From the NCBI GenBank assembly GCA_027676805.1, contig JAQENU010000017.1, positions 1 through 28,501 of the forward strand: DNA of 28,501 nucleotides. Direction: 5' to 3'. The stretch is from Coprobacillaceae bacterium UN01-12pH3A. Its GTDB lineage: Bacteria; Bacillota_I; Bacilli_A; Erysipelotrichales; Coprobacillaceae. Shown here piece after piece: positions 1 to 7,469 of the stretch; position 1 is the first letter of the stretch; every line of letters starts with the position of its first letter. The translations under genes were made by a program, and so were the position numbers. Under the pieces are notes generated by a model, which saw only the letters and a list, made by a program, of their open reading frames with translations, did not search any database and was not told the DNA's origin.

Positions 1-68
1 CACACTTGTTTTACTTAGTCCAAATAATTGGGTTCACTTCACAGCAAGGGCTTTAAAGACTTATATTT

Positions 69-336
69 TTATGCTTCATTAGTGCTTCCGATTTCAAGCA
101 GATTTCCTTCTGGATCAGCAACATAAAAGTTACGAATGCCAAAAGAAAATGTCATAGGTTCGCTCGTTGGGAATGGTACATCTAACTTCGATAATCGCTC
201 ATATTCTGCATCAACATCTTCAAAACAAGGCAGCCACATGGAAACCCAATGTATCTCGATAGAATTTAACCATGCTCTCCATATTTCTAACCAATAAGCA
301 TGCACCTACTCTTACTTTTTTCCGATCACTGCCCAT
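69..336 (-). pseudogene. VOC (glyoxalase/bleomycin-resistance) family gene, internally deleted and frameshifted
   Basis: Two halves of a VOC-fold protein lie in different frames. Reading from an ATG at 336, one frame gives a typical VOC amino-terminal motif (RNMESMVKFYRDTLGFHV) and then soon hits a stop. A second frame, ending at the stop at 69, gives the carboxy-terminal half with FEDVDAEYERLSKL and FYVADPEGNLLEIGS, the latter being the usual last strand with its metal-ligand glutamate. About 50 residues expected between them are absent and the frame changes, which looks like one internal deletion. An intact family member has about 120 residues. Substrate cannot be inferred. A sequencing error would not explain the missing segment. 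The family call is good and the loss of function is likely. Confidence 0.65.
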
Positions 337-381
337 TAGCTCCTTCTAGGTCAAAATTTCACTATTCTAAAACTAAATAAG

Positions 382-477
382 TTACCTTTCTTTTTTACTC
401 TTAAACGCACAAATGACAGCTACAAATACACCCATCGCAATCCATGGTGATGCTGCTCCTATAAAATCCTTTATCAT
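382..477 (-). CDS. Possible 31-residue single-pass membrane peptide
   Basis: This open frame runs MIKDFIGAASPWIAMGVF and on to a KSKKER end. It has a short polar start, one hydrophobic segment of about 20 residues with a Pro-Trp near its beginning, and a basic carboxy terminus, as expected for a small membrane protein with its positive tail inside. An AAAGGA-like ribosome binding site lies about 10 bases before the ATG. Small Firmicutes proteins with a similar APW-plus-helix layout exist, but I cannot name a family with certainty. Function is unknown. It lies between the broken VOC gene and the YCII gene on the same strand. Confidence 0.45.
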   Translation of the reverse strand: MIKDFIGAASPWIAMGVFVAVICAFKSKKER

Positions 478-530
478 CTTTATCTTATCCTTTCAAATTT
501 ATTAATATTAAAATATTTTGCTTTCATTCA

Positions 531-830
531 TTATAGTAAATAATTATTTTCTTTATTCGCAATCTGAAAAGAGACTAATTTATATGTAGCATATCCTCCT
601 ATAACCAAGGGCTCCTGCTTACAAAGTTCTTCTGCTTCCTCCCGACTATCTACTTTTAGAATATACATCCCTGCCATTCCCGGATAACCTTTGAACACCC
701 CACAAATTTCTAGCTTTCCCTCATCATCCAGTCTTCTAATGTTTTCAACATGTTCTGTCACGATCTGCTTTGTTAACCTATTATAGGTTTTGGTCTTTTC
801 AATCAACATCATATACATTAATTTTTCCAT
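531..830 (-). CDS. YCII-related domain protein
   Basis: This 99-residue protein has the compact ferredoxin-like YCII layout: an early hydrophobic strand (MYMMLIEKT), a helix with TEHVENIRRLDDEGKLEICG, a glycine-rich turn (GYPGMAGMYIL), then SREEAEELCKQEPLVIGG and a final strand. The His in EHVENIRRL and the Asp in KVDSREEAEEL match the conserved positions seen in this family. Family members are small dimeric proteins, some acting as dehydrochlorinase-like enzymes, but most have no known reaction. A GGGAG site precedes the ATG and a TTGAAT-17-TAAAAT promoter lies just upstream, so it is probably transcribed alone or with the peptide gene after it. Function remains open. Confidence 0.7.
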   Translation of the reverse strand: MEKLMYMMLIEKTKTYNRLTKQIVTEHVENIRRLDDEGKLEICGVFKGYPGMAGMYILKVDSREEAEELCKQEPLVIGGYATYKLVSFQIANKENNYLL

Positions 831-854
831 ACTCTATTCTCCCTAATATTTTAT

Positions 855-883
855 ATTTTACTACAGTATAAACAGGAATTCAA
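855..883 (-). promoter_or_regulatory. Sigma-A promoter for the YCII gene
   Basis: On the minus strand TTGAAT (883-878) and TAAAAT (860-855) are separated by exactly 17 bases. Transcription would start about 15-20 bases before the YCII ribosome binding site. Each box departs modestly from consensus. Confidence 0.5.
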
Positions 884-950
884 AAAGCCACCATATAAGT
901 TTACTAACAAGATAAAATACATACAATTTTCCTATAAACAATACCCTATA

Positions 951-1313
951 TCACAAAAACTCAACAATCACTATTTCGTTTCCATCAAGATCTCTTAAAC
1001 GAACCTCGTAAGTTCCCCACTCATATTTAATGGCTTCAGATAATGAAAGTCCTTTTTTCTTTAAATCTGTTATTGTGGAATCAAGATTTTCGGTTTGAAA
1101 TACAAAAGATTGATAGCCGGTTGGTGATACATTACATTTTTCACAATCCCATATGCAAAGGGCAGGTGCGTTTTCTATAAAGCCAAAATAAACCCCATTT
1201 GAATTATCATCATCTGTTTTAATAATGGGTATTTCCAATATTTTCTTATAAAACTCAATAAGTTCTTTCGCATGCTCAGAAAAAATATTAGTACAGCAGT
1301 ATCCTGTTATCAT
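951..1313 (-). CDS. VOC (glyoxalase-like) family protein
   Basis: This 120-residue protein has the paired beta-alpha-beta-beta-beta layout of the vicinal oxygen chelate fold. The first half contains HAKELIEFYKKILEIPI, the usual helix after strand one. The second half contains LDSTITDLKKKGLSL and ends with VRLRDLDGNEIVIVEFL, the usual D-x-x-G-x-x-hydrophobic-x-E terminal strand. The open frame extends further upstream, but I start at ATG 1313 (MITGYCC) because an AGGAGG site sits six bases before it. VOC proteins include glyoxalases, dioxygenases and antibiotic-binding proteins. Nothing visible selects among these. It lies directly after the MerR-type regulator on the same strand, 149 bases away, so control by that regulator is possible. 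Confidence 0.7.
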   Translation of the reverse strand: MITGYCCTNIFSEHAKELIEFYKKILEIPIIKTDDDNSNGVYFGFIENAPALCIWDCEKCNVSPTGYQSFVFQTENLDSTITDLKKKGLSLSEAIKYEWGTYEVRLRDLDGNEIVIVEFL

Positions 1314-1462
1314 CCTCTTCCTCCTCATAGTCATTATCATTTAATCCACTAAGAACGCACCATAGCAAATTGTAATATCTGTAACCTATTCTATTTTTAT
1401 TTTATCATACTATTAGTACCAAATATACTTTAAAATAAACACAGACCAAATGACCTTTCTCT

Positions 1463-2440
1463 CTATTTTTGATCTTTTAACTTTATAGGAACATATCTTT
1501 GCATTTGCCGATACCCAAGTCCCTTTTCTATATCCTGTTGATACGCATTGTTTTCATCTAAATACGGCATATTAAACATAAACCATCTATTCTTATCAAT
1601 TTCAAAATTAGTATTCTCAATCCATTGACATATTTTTTCTTGAACTTTTTGTATACTCTCATCATCTTCATCTATACTAACAGCCATAGCATATAAACCA
1701 CCTTTAAAATCAATAATTTCCATTGGACTGACATCCTCTTGTTTAATATCTTCCTTAATTGCACAAATCATTTCACCTGAAGTATCATCTACTACCATTG
1801 TGAAATCCAAACAATCAAATATAATCGTTTGAAAAAGATGATAGTGCTGCCATAATTGAAACATGTATCCACCACTTTTAAAAATTTCTTCCCATGAGTG
1901 GACTCCGGTAGTCATTGCTTTAAAAGAAGGAACTCTAACAACCATGATATCAGGTACCTTTTTATCTAATTTATTTGTGACCTCAATAAGCCGAGAAACA
2001 TTGGATGGCTTCCCTATATAATCAACATTGGTAATCTGCATCTCTATCTCTTTTGCTTTGTCATATAATTGTTTAATATCCGACTTGACCGTAAAGTTTA
2101 ATGTTTCAATTTCTTGTATGAAATCAAATACTATTTCTTTAAGCTGATACAATAACGATATTTCATCATCTATACTTTCTATTTTATTTTTTAATACATC
2201 TAAAACCACCTCTGATCCAGTTGTATCAAAGATACGCTTAATGTCCTTGATGCTTATGTTTAATTTACGTAGTATCAAGATTTGTTCAATTCGTCTCACT
2301 GCATCCTCATCATACATTCTATATGACACTTCATCACTACGGATACTTGTCAGTAATCCAATATCTTCATAATACCGTAAGGTTCGCGCTGTAATATCAT
2401 ATCTATTGGAAATATCTCTAATCTTTATTAATTTGTCCAT
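1463..2440 (-). CDS. MerR-family transcriptional regulator with carboxy-terminal effector-binding region
   Basis: The 325-residue protein begins with a classical MerR winged helix: residues 4-40 include IRDISNRYDITARTLRYYEDIGLL, followed by YRMYDEDAVRRIEQILILRKLNISIKDIKRIF. A coiled-coil helix with KNKIESIDDEISLLYQLKEIV at about 84-115 is the expected dimerization segment. The remaining 200 residues carry a region resembling the GyrI/BmrR-type effector fold (motifs VPSFKAMTTGVHSWEE and FKGGLYAMAV). Such proteins usually sense small hydrophobic or cationic molecules and activate an export or detoxification gene. A GGAGGG site lies eight bases before the ATG. Its own promoter has the 19-base spacer typical of MerR targets, which suggests autoregulation. 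The ligand is unknown. Confidence 0.85.
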   Translation of the reverse strand: MDKLIKIRDISNRYDITARTLRYYEDIGLLTSIRSDEVSYRMYDEDAVRRIEQILILRKLNISIKDIKRIFDTTGSEVVLDVLKNKIESIDDEISLLYQLKEIVFDFIQEIETLNFTVKSDIKQLYDKAKEIEMQITNVDYIGKPSNVSRLIEVTNKLDKKVPDIMVVRVPSFKAMTTGVHSWEEIFKSGGYMFQLWQHYHLFQTIIFDCLDFTMVVDDTSGEMICAIKEDIKQEDVSPMEIIDFKGGLYAMAVSIDEDDESIQKVQEKICQWIENTNFEIDKNRWFMFNMPYLDENNAYQQDIEKGLGYRQMQRYVPIKLKDQK

Positions 2441-2471
2441 AATATATGCCCTCCATCTAAAGTATAGCTAT

Positions 2472-2502
2472 ATTATATAGGGTTCCCTAAAGGAAGAGTC
2501 AA
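2472..2502 (-). promoter_or_regulatory. MerR-type promoter with 19-base spacer
   Basis: On the minus strand TTGACT (2502-2497) and TATAAT (2477-2472) are 19 bases apart, the over-long spacing that MerR-family activators correct by untwisting DNA. The spacer holds an imperfect dyad centred on TTCCTTTAGGGAA. It lies about 30 bases upstream of the MerR-type gene, consistent with autoregulation. Confidence 0.65.
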
Positions 2503-2603
2503 TATTTATATTCAAAATAAGCAGAAGTTAAGAAAATAGTCGCTTTAGCTATATTATTATTTGCTTTATTTATTTTGAAATACTGATTGTAATGCTTCAT
2601 TAA

Positions 2604-2687
2604 AACAAAAAAGCCCCATAAAAATGGGACTTTCCAAGATTTGCAGTTCTTTATATTTGTATATAACCTGATGATACTATCTCTTAG
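2604..2687. repeat. 84-bp direct repeat, distal copy (putative att site with duplicated rpsI end and terminator)
   Basis: Every base matches 8346-8429, at an offset of 5742. The copy carries the last 11 bases of rpsI (ending in the TAG stop), the rpsI 3' UTR and the rpsI terminator hairpin with its T-tract, but no other part of rpsI. It lies in the same orientation as the gene-borne copy. The pair fits attL/attR flanking an inserted element. Confidence 0.9.
2612..2631 (-). terminator. Duplicated copy of the rpsI terminator
   Basis: It is the same 8-bp stem with TTTT loop as the rpsI terminator (one G-U pair), followed on the minus strand by six T residues. It ends minus-strand transcripts leaving the island just before the MerR region. 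Confidence 0.75.
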
Positions 2688-3225
2688 TTACATATCCAAT
2701 ACTTACAAGGAGTTACAGCAATTTGTACCCTCCCCGTAACCAACCTATCGCTTATTTCTACCACTTTCCAACACTCACTAACTTTTTGAGTTTAGTTACA
2801 ATTTTCTCTAATAAAGAAATTAAAACATACGTACTTACTATGTGTTCTCCCTTAGCGTAATTAATTTGATTTATCATAATCATCCATATATTTTACAAAA
2901 ATAAAATTCTTTTTTTTATATGTACAATACCTTGAAGGACCTACTTGAAAAGTGTAGATAAGAAATCTATCATACCGTATATGAATTGCTGTATCACAGA
3001 AATGTGTCTGTTGCAGGGGACAAATATGATTTAAGATACAGATGATATGATCGCATGAGTAACGCTATTCAAAATATGTATACTAAGTATGAATTTATGT
3101 CTCACATGCCTATTTCTAATTTTAAAATTTATACTATTTATTTTCATTATACACTCCTTATTTCATTTAATATAAACTATTATAACAAGGTTTCTCAATA
3201 TCGAGTATGACATATATTTTCCAAA
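2688..3225. other. AT-rich stretch without a recognisable gene
   Basis: No frame carries a convincing gene. On the plus strand, 2962-3040 and then 3044 onward read as coding-like text (for example YELLYHRNVSVAGDKYDLRYR, then after a stop MSNAIQNMYTKYEFMSHM). This suggests decayed coding sequence, but I cannot assign a family. Nothing else was noted here. Confidence 0.4.
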
Positions 3226-3258
3226 ATAAAAAAGGGACAAAATAAAATTTGCCCACAG

Positions 3259-3289
3259 GGTGATTAATCACCTTTTCTTCTGCTATAAT
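3259..3289 (+). promoter_or_regulatory. Palindromic operator-like site next to an extended -10 promoter
   Basis: GGTGATTAATCACC (3259-3272) is a perfect 14-bp palindrome. An extended -10 element, TGCTATAAT, follows at 3281-3289, placing the palindrome over the -35 region. The promoter points at the GntR-like remnant. The palindrome followed by TTTTCTTCT could alternatively be a weak plus-strand terminator. Confidence 0.4.
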
Positions 3290-3292
3290 TGA

Positions 3293-3526
3293 CTTATCGA
3301 GTTTTCGCATCAGAAATATATTCTCTCTATTCTAGAAATCATAAACGAATACCGTGTTACAAAAGAGACAGCAAACCGTACGATTGCTTTGATGAATACA
3401 TTCGACATCACACGTTCCATTGGAAAAGGTACCATTATTAGTTCAAATGCATCAGAAAGAATCATTCATTTAGATTCCATCATTAGACATGAACTCTTTG
3501 TTTTAAATTTCTATTTCATATACTGA
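3293..3526 (+). pseudogene. GntR-like winged-helix remnant
   Basis: A 77-codon open frame without a usable early start codon contains ILEIINEYRVTKETANRTIA followed by SIGKGTIIS. This resembles the recognition helix and wing of GntR regulators (VSRxTVRRAL ... GKGTFV), with one residue missing between them. Downstream sequence runs only to a stop at 3526, overlapping the end of the convergent cyclase gene, so any ligand-binding domain is lost. A Fic- or Rio-type winged helix is a possible alternative. It is the only coding-like sequence in the island that is clearly on the plus strand. Confidence 0.4.
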
Positions 3527-5076
3527 TTGATACGTAATTTCTTAACATCGTACAATTTTTCATCGGCTAGTTTGAGTAATTGTCTAACATTTATATTCTT
3601 TTGTCTACTGATTGCATATCCATAAGATAGTGTTAGAAAACGATTTGTTTTTGAGCCTTTATGCGGTATTTTTTTGCGTTTTATATCATCCGATAAAGAC
3701 TCCATAATATTACTTATTGCGCTGTCTGATTGATTAATAAAAATGATAGAAAATTCATCACCGCCGTAGCGATAAAATTGGACAGCACCTTCTTCTTGAT
3801 ATGTATTCATACATTTACCTATATCTATTAATACCTGATCCCCCATCTGGTGCCCATAAATATCATTATACTCTTTGAAATAATCAACATCCAGCATAGC
3901 CACTGCAACAGATTTTTCCTTCTGCAGACTAACATCAGCAATGTCATCATTAAAACAGCGACGATTGGAAACATTGGTGAGGTCATCTGTATTCATTAAT
4001 CTCTCAAGTTGTTCATTCTCCCGTTTTAATGATACCTGTTCTTCTTTTGTTTGATACAGTTCCATAGTAGCAGTAAGTCCACTGCTATCATCCTCCAAAT
4101 CAGTATCTTCGATAGTAAGAATGATATTATAAAATTCCTGATATGCTTTCAATAACTCTTCTTTTGTCCCGAATTTTTCATAAAAACTGACAATCAGTTT
4201 CTGTAATTCTCTTCTGGATTTGATATCATCTTCATCCTCAATATCGATTAAAATATTTAATAATTTAAATGAATAGTTCTGCTCATCTATTTCAAGCATA
4301 ATTGAACAGACGTTCTTTAAAATCTGATAGACAACCAATCGATTCTCCACTTTTTCCTGTTCAATCAAAATCTCATCCATAATTCCATTCAGAGATATTC
4401 CTTCATGAAAACGAAGTTCCATCAATCTGCAAAAAAGATGAAGTAAATGCATTGCCTCAATAAATTCACTTTTTGGTATTTGTTCAAAACATGCAAGATA
4501 CTTCTGTAATGCATCTTTATGTTTTAATCTATATTCGCAATTACATAGATTGGAAAGAACAACAGCTTTTGAATATCCGGTATCCTGATCCATAGCATTT
4601 AATAATTGATAGCATTTTTCATAATAATATGTTGCTTCTGAATAATTCCGTTTCAATTCAAAACATGTAGCAATGTTATTATAGGCATTGCACATTAGCA
4701 TTTTATTCTGACATTCTTCAGAGGCATCCAAACATTTCAGATAAAATTTCAAGGCCTTTATCTCTTCATAGTTTGAATTATAATACATCCCATAGAAATT
4801 ATAAATTCTAGCAAGTAAGTCAATATAGTGTTTAGATTCGCATAGATTTTTCGCACGTTCTAAGTATTGTATACATTCTTTATTTTTCTTCGATGCAAGA
4901 TAATAATCACTGATAAATGTATATGAAAAGGCCAAAGCATATAAATCATTCGTTAATTTTGCTTTCTCTGACAAAATCATACATAATTCATATTCTCTTT
5001 TTAAATCTATAAGACGTACTTTCATAATATCATTTTGTATTTTTTCAATGCTCCATCCTTCATGATATTTATCCAT
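3511..5076 (-). CDS. TPR-repeat diguanylate cyclase (GGDEF domain)
   Basis: The 521-residue protein probably makes cyclic di-GMP from two GTP. Residues 1 to about 330 are helical repeats of tetratricopeptide type (for example NAYNNIATCFELKRNYSEATYYYEKC without any membrane segment). A short charged coiled coil at about 335-357 (TKEEQVSLKRENEQLERL) leads into the GGDEF domain, which starts at DDLTNVSNRR. The active motif RYGGDEF is intact (GGDEF at 438-442), and the upstream metal and guanine region MLDVDYFKEYNDIYGHQMGD is canonical. The RxxD product-inhibition site expected five residues before GGDEF is absent (EGAV instead). The protein is cytoplasmic, and the TPR part likely receives a protein or peptide signal. 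The start has an AGGTGA site. It lies 288 bases after the phosphodiesterase gene. Confidence 0.85.
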   Translation of the reverse strand: MDKYHEGWSIEKIQNDIMKVRLIDLKREYELCMILSEKAKLTNDLYALAFSYTFISDYYLASKKNKECIQYLERAKNLCESKHYIDLLARIYNFYGMYYNSNYEEIKALKFYLKCLDASEECQNKMLMCNAYNNIATCFELKRNYSEATYYYEKCYQLLNAMDQDTGYSKAVVLSNLCNCEYRLKHKDALQKYLACFEQIPKSEFIEAMHLLHLFCRLMELRFHEGISLNGIMDEILIEQEKVENRLVVYQILKNVCSIMLEIDEQNYSFKLLNILIDIEDEDDIKSRRELQKLIVSFYEKFGTKEELLKAYQEFYNIILTIEDTDLEDDSSGLTATMELYQTKEEQVSLKRENEQLERLMNTDDLTNVSNRRCFNDDIADVSLQKEKSVAVAMLDVDYFKEYNDIYGHQMGDQVLIDIGKCMNTYQEEGAVQFYRYGGDEFSIIFINQSDSAISNIMESLSDDIKRKKIPHKGSKTNRFLTLSYGYAISRQKNINVRQLLKLADEKLYDVKKLRINQYMK

Positions 5077-5287
5077 ATTATTTTCACCTACTATCTATGT
5101 AATTTATATAAATGAATTGTACATATATTTCACGTGATACTTTCCTCAACAAACTAACTATTTATATCTTATCATACAAAGTAGTTCTGAAAAAGCGTTC
5201 TTCTCCATATATGGTTCTTACTCTTTTTAGGGTACAAACATAAATAACGAAAAGAAGAAGTGATTTTCCTATGAATGATGATCTGCA

Positions 5288-5318
5288 CCCGGTAAAGTAG
5301 ACAGGATGCAAATCAATA
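5288..5318. other. Possible remnant end of an IS3/IS150-like insertion sequence
   Basis: The plus strand reads TCTGCACCCGGTAAAGTAGACAGG without interruption, which resembles IS150-group terminal repeats of the form CTGCACCC..AAAAGTTAGACA. No transposase reading frame remains nearby. The resemblance is from memory and covers about 20 bases, so it may be chance. Confidence 0.25.
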
Positions 5319-5364
5319 CTAAACGTCTTTCATTATTATATTGTCCCTATATGAATATCAAATA

Positions 5365-6651
5365 TCAATAGACTATAGGATCTTTATCCAATAACTCAAT
5401 AAATTTCTCTAATGGCATTGGTCTATAAAAATAGAATCCCTGTATATAATCACATCCCTGTTCCTCTAAAAAATCTACATATTCTTTTGTTTCTATACCC
5501 TCTGCTAACACTTTAATTTTTTTAATCTTTGCTATATCAATGATATCACAAATAATATGTTTCTTCTGTTCATCCAATTCTCCCATAAAAAACAGACGAT
5601 CCATTTTTATGATATCTATATTTCCGCTCAATAGCACATTGAAAGAAGCGATTCCATTACCAAAATCGTCCAATGAACAAGCAAACCCCATTTGATTTAA
5701 GTACTGAATGATACTCAAGACTTCACCACCATGTTCATAATGGATATCCTCCATAAACTCAAATTCTATCAAGGACTTTCTAGGCATATATGTTTGATAT
5801 ACTCGAGTATAATCTTCAATAAAATTTTCATGAAACATAGAGCGATTAGTCACATTAAAACTAATTGGAACAACCTTCTTATGATGTATATCTCGTTCTT
5901 TTAATAGCTTGCACATTATTTCAAAATGTCCAAGGTCAATCATATACATTTCTCCATTTTCTTTTAAAACAGGCATAAATGACGATAATGGGGCAATAGA
6001 ATTTTCATGTATCCAACGCGTTAATACTTCCCCACCACTTATTTTATGTGTATGCAAATCTACTTTAGGCTGTATATAGATTTGATATTCTTTATTGAAG
6101 CGAGCATTTGTTAAGGTACTTTCCAGTTCATGATTTTTTACATAAGAGGATAATAAATCTATATTCGGCTTATTGAGAACCTCATAGCTGAATGTCCGTT
6201 TAGATAATGTTTTTTCACCTTTTCTTGCAATCGCAGTATAAGTTTTCAATATCTCATATTCTGGATAGTCACGCAAGAAATAAACACCAAAAGATGTATA
6301 GATATTTCGATGAATTTCTGGTATATCAATCTCAAAAAGAGAGTCAACTATACGACTCATTAATAATCGTATATCATTCTTTTCAAAATCATATGGTACT
6401 AACATATCAAAGGTATCAGCATAGCGATGTGATACATAGCCTTCTTCAAGTATTTCAACCAGTAAAAAGAGTATTTTCTGTAATACCTGATCACCAAATA
6501 AACTTCCAAATTTCGCATTTAGATAGCGAAATTGCTTGATATTCATTTCTATATATACATAAGGAGAATTATCATGGCAGATTACCTGCTCATATACTTC
6601 TTTAAGCCATGCATCTGTGTGATTCATTGCTTTACTTGTCAATATTTGCAT
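5365..6651 (-). CDS. Degenerate GGDEF plus EAL protein, probable cyclic di-GMP phosphodiesterase
   Basis: I start at ATG 6651 (MQILTSKAMN), giving 428 residues, because AAGGAG lies seven bases upstream. The longer open frame to 6747 has no ribosome binding site. Residues about 20-170 form a GGDEF-like domain whose signature is replaced by ADTFD at 78-82, so it cannot be a normal cyclase. The EAL domain begins near residue 185 and retains the catalytic set: E of EVL at 208, the Asn of FNVTNRS, the E-x-M-E pair, DDFG at 328-331, the Lys of IIKMD, Glu of AEGIE at 384 and the QGF motif. It should therefore hydrolyse cyclic di-GMP to pGpG. No membrane segment is visible. It precedes the cyclase gene on the same strand, suggesting opposed synthesis and breakdown. 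Confidence 0.85.
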   Translation of the reverse strand: MQILTSKAMNHTDAWLKEVYEQVICHDNSPYVYIEMNIKQFRYLNAKFGSLFGDQVLQKILFLLVEILEEGYVSHRYADTFDMLVPYDFEKNDIRLLMSRIVDSLFEIDIPEIHRNIYTSFGVYFLRDYPEYEILKTYTAIARKGEKTLSKRTFSYEVLNKPNIDLLSSYVKNHELESTLTNARFNKEYQIYIQPKVDLHTHKISGGEVLTRWIHENSIAPLSSFMPVLKENGEMYMIDLGHFEIMCKLLKERDIHHKKVVPISFNVTNRSMFHENFIEDYTRVYQTYMPRKSLIEFEFMEDIHYEHGGEVLSIIQYLNQMGFACSLDDFGNGIASFNVLLSGNIDIIKMDRLFFMGELDEQKKHIICDIIDIAKIKKIKVLAEGIETKEYVDFLEEQGCDYIQGFYFYRPMPLEKFIELLDKDPIVY

Positions 6652-6717
6652 TATTATTCTCCTTTTTCCTATTGCCGCATCATTATATTTTAATCTTTCC
6701 CGCTTTAGTTTCGTCAC

Positions 6718-6756
6718 TATTTTATCTTGATTGTTTGACATAATCAAGATAAAATA
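6718..6756 (-). promoter_or_regulatory. Promoter embedded in a 15-bp perfect inverted repeat upstream of the EAL gene
   Basis: TATTTTATCTTGATT (6718-6732) and its exact reverse complement (6742-6756) flank a 9-base spacer. On the minus strand TTGATT (6747-6742) and TAAAAT (6724-6719) are 17 bases apart, so one arm holds each promoter box. Transcription would begin about 60 bases before the EAL start. This is the arrangement of an operator that occludes RNA polymerase. The same symmetry could form an RNA hairpin if transcription started further upstream. Confidence 0.6.
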
Positions 6757-7469
6757 ATTTTTAAAAGATAAATAGCCTTATACTTTATGCTAATTCATTT
6801 TCTTTTTTATCCTCAATTAATGATTCACTAATAATCACATATCTTCATAATCTAATACTTCAATTAATGCTTAACTGCCTTTATAGATGGAATTATAATC
6901 GAGCTGTACACTGTTATAACATACATAATAGACGTCTCACTTAAAGTATGTTCTTCACATTTTAACCACATAAAATCGCCTACGAAAATTAATAATCTTG
7001 TCCAATCATAAACAACAATGCGATTAATTTCCTTTTCTCTTGCCATTGTTACCAAAGCTGAAAGATAGTGTTCTGCTGGATATTTTGCCAAACTTTTGCT
7101 GGCTATGGTTTTCATTATCTCACATTCGCCAGCAACTATGACTCTTAGGATTTTCACCCAAGGTATGTATCATGCCCATCACACTAAAAAAGATGTTCAC
7201 AGTAAGCATCTTGACGTTTCACTATTATCTTTACTCTCTTTATCTTTTTTTCTTTCACCGCATCTGCAACATCATCTCCACATAGGTATTTCTATCATGA
7301 ATATTCTGAATGAAGTTCACTGCTGTGCAAAAAACATATTACGAAATCAAGTAAATAAGCAAAGAATAAGCCTTAGATGATATTCTATATTTTCTTATAA
7401 ACACTTTTACTAATCTTCTATTCATTTTGATCCTTCTCATTTCCAGTTCAAAATTTTATCTCATCTTTC
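6757..7469. other. Decayed coding sequence, no identifiable gene
   Basis: A 97-codon minus-strand frame spans 6864-7157 (with stretches such as EINRIVVYDWTRLLIFVGDF) but has no ribosome binding site and matches no family I recognise. Minus-strand text upstream of it (7160-7370) is coding-like in changing frames and broken by stops, for example GDDVADAVKEKKIKRVKIIV. Plus-strand frames here look like shadows. I read the stretch as island debris. Confidence 0.4.

Noticed and set aside
5077..5364. Cyclic di-GMP riboswitch before the cyclase gene
   Set aside because: The conserved GEMM-I blocks (GGCAAACC-like and GACGCAAAGCC-like) are not present on the minus strand here or before the EAL gene.
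6652..6747. Upstream extension of the EAL gene from a TTG or ATG near 6747
   Set aside because: No ribosome binding site precedes it and it overlaps the promoter boxes, whereas ATG 6651 has AAGGAG at ideal spacing.
7096..7380. Plus-strand open frame of 94 codons
   Set aside because: Low-complexity Leu/Ser/His-rich translation, no ribosome binding site, no family resemblance. It reads like the reverse of decayed minus-strand coding text.
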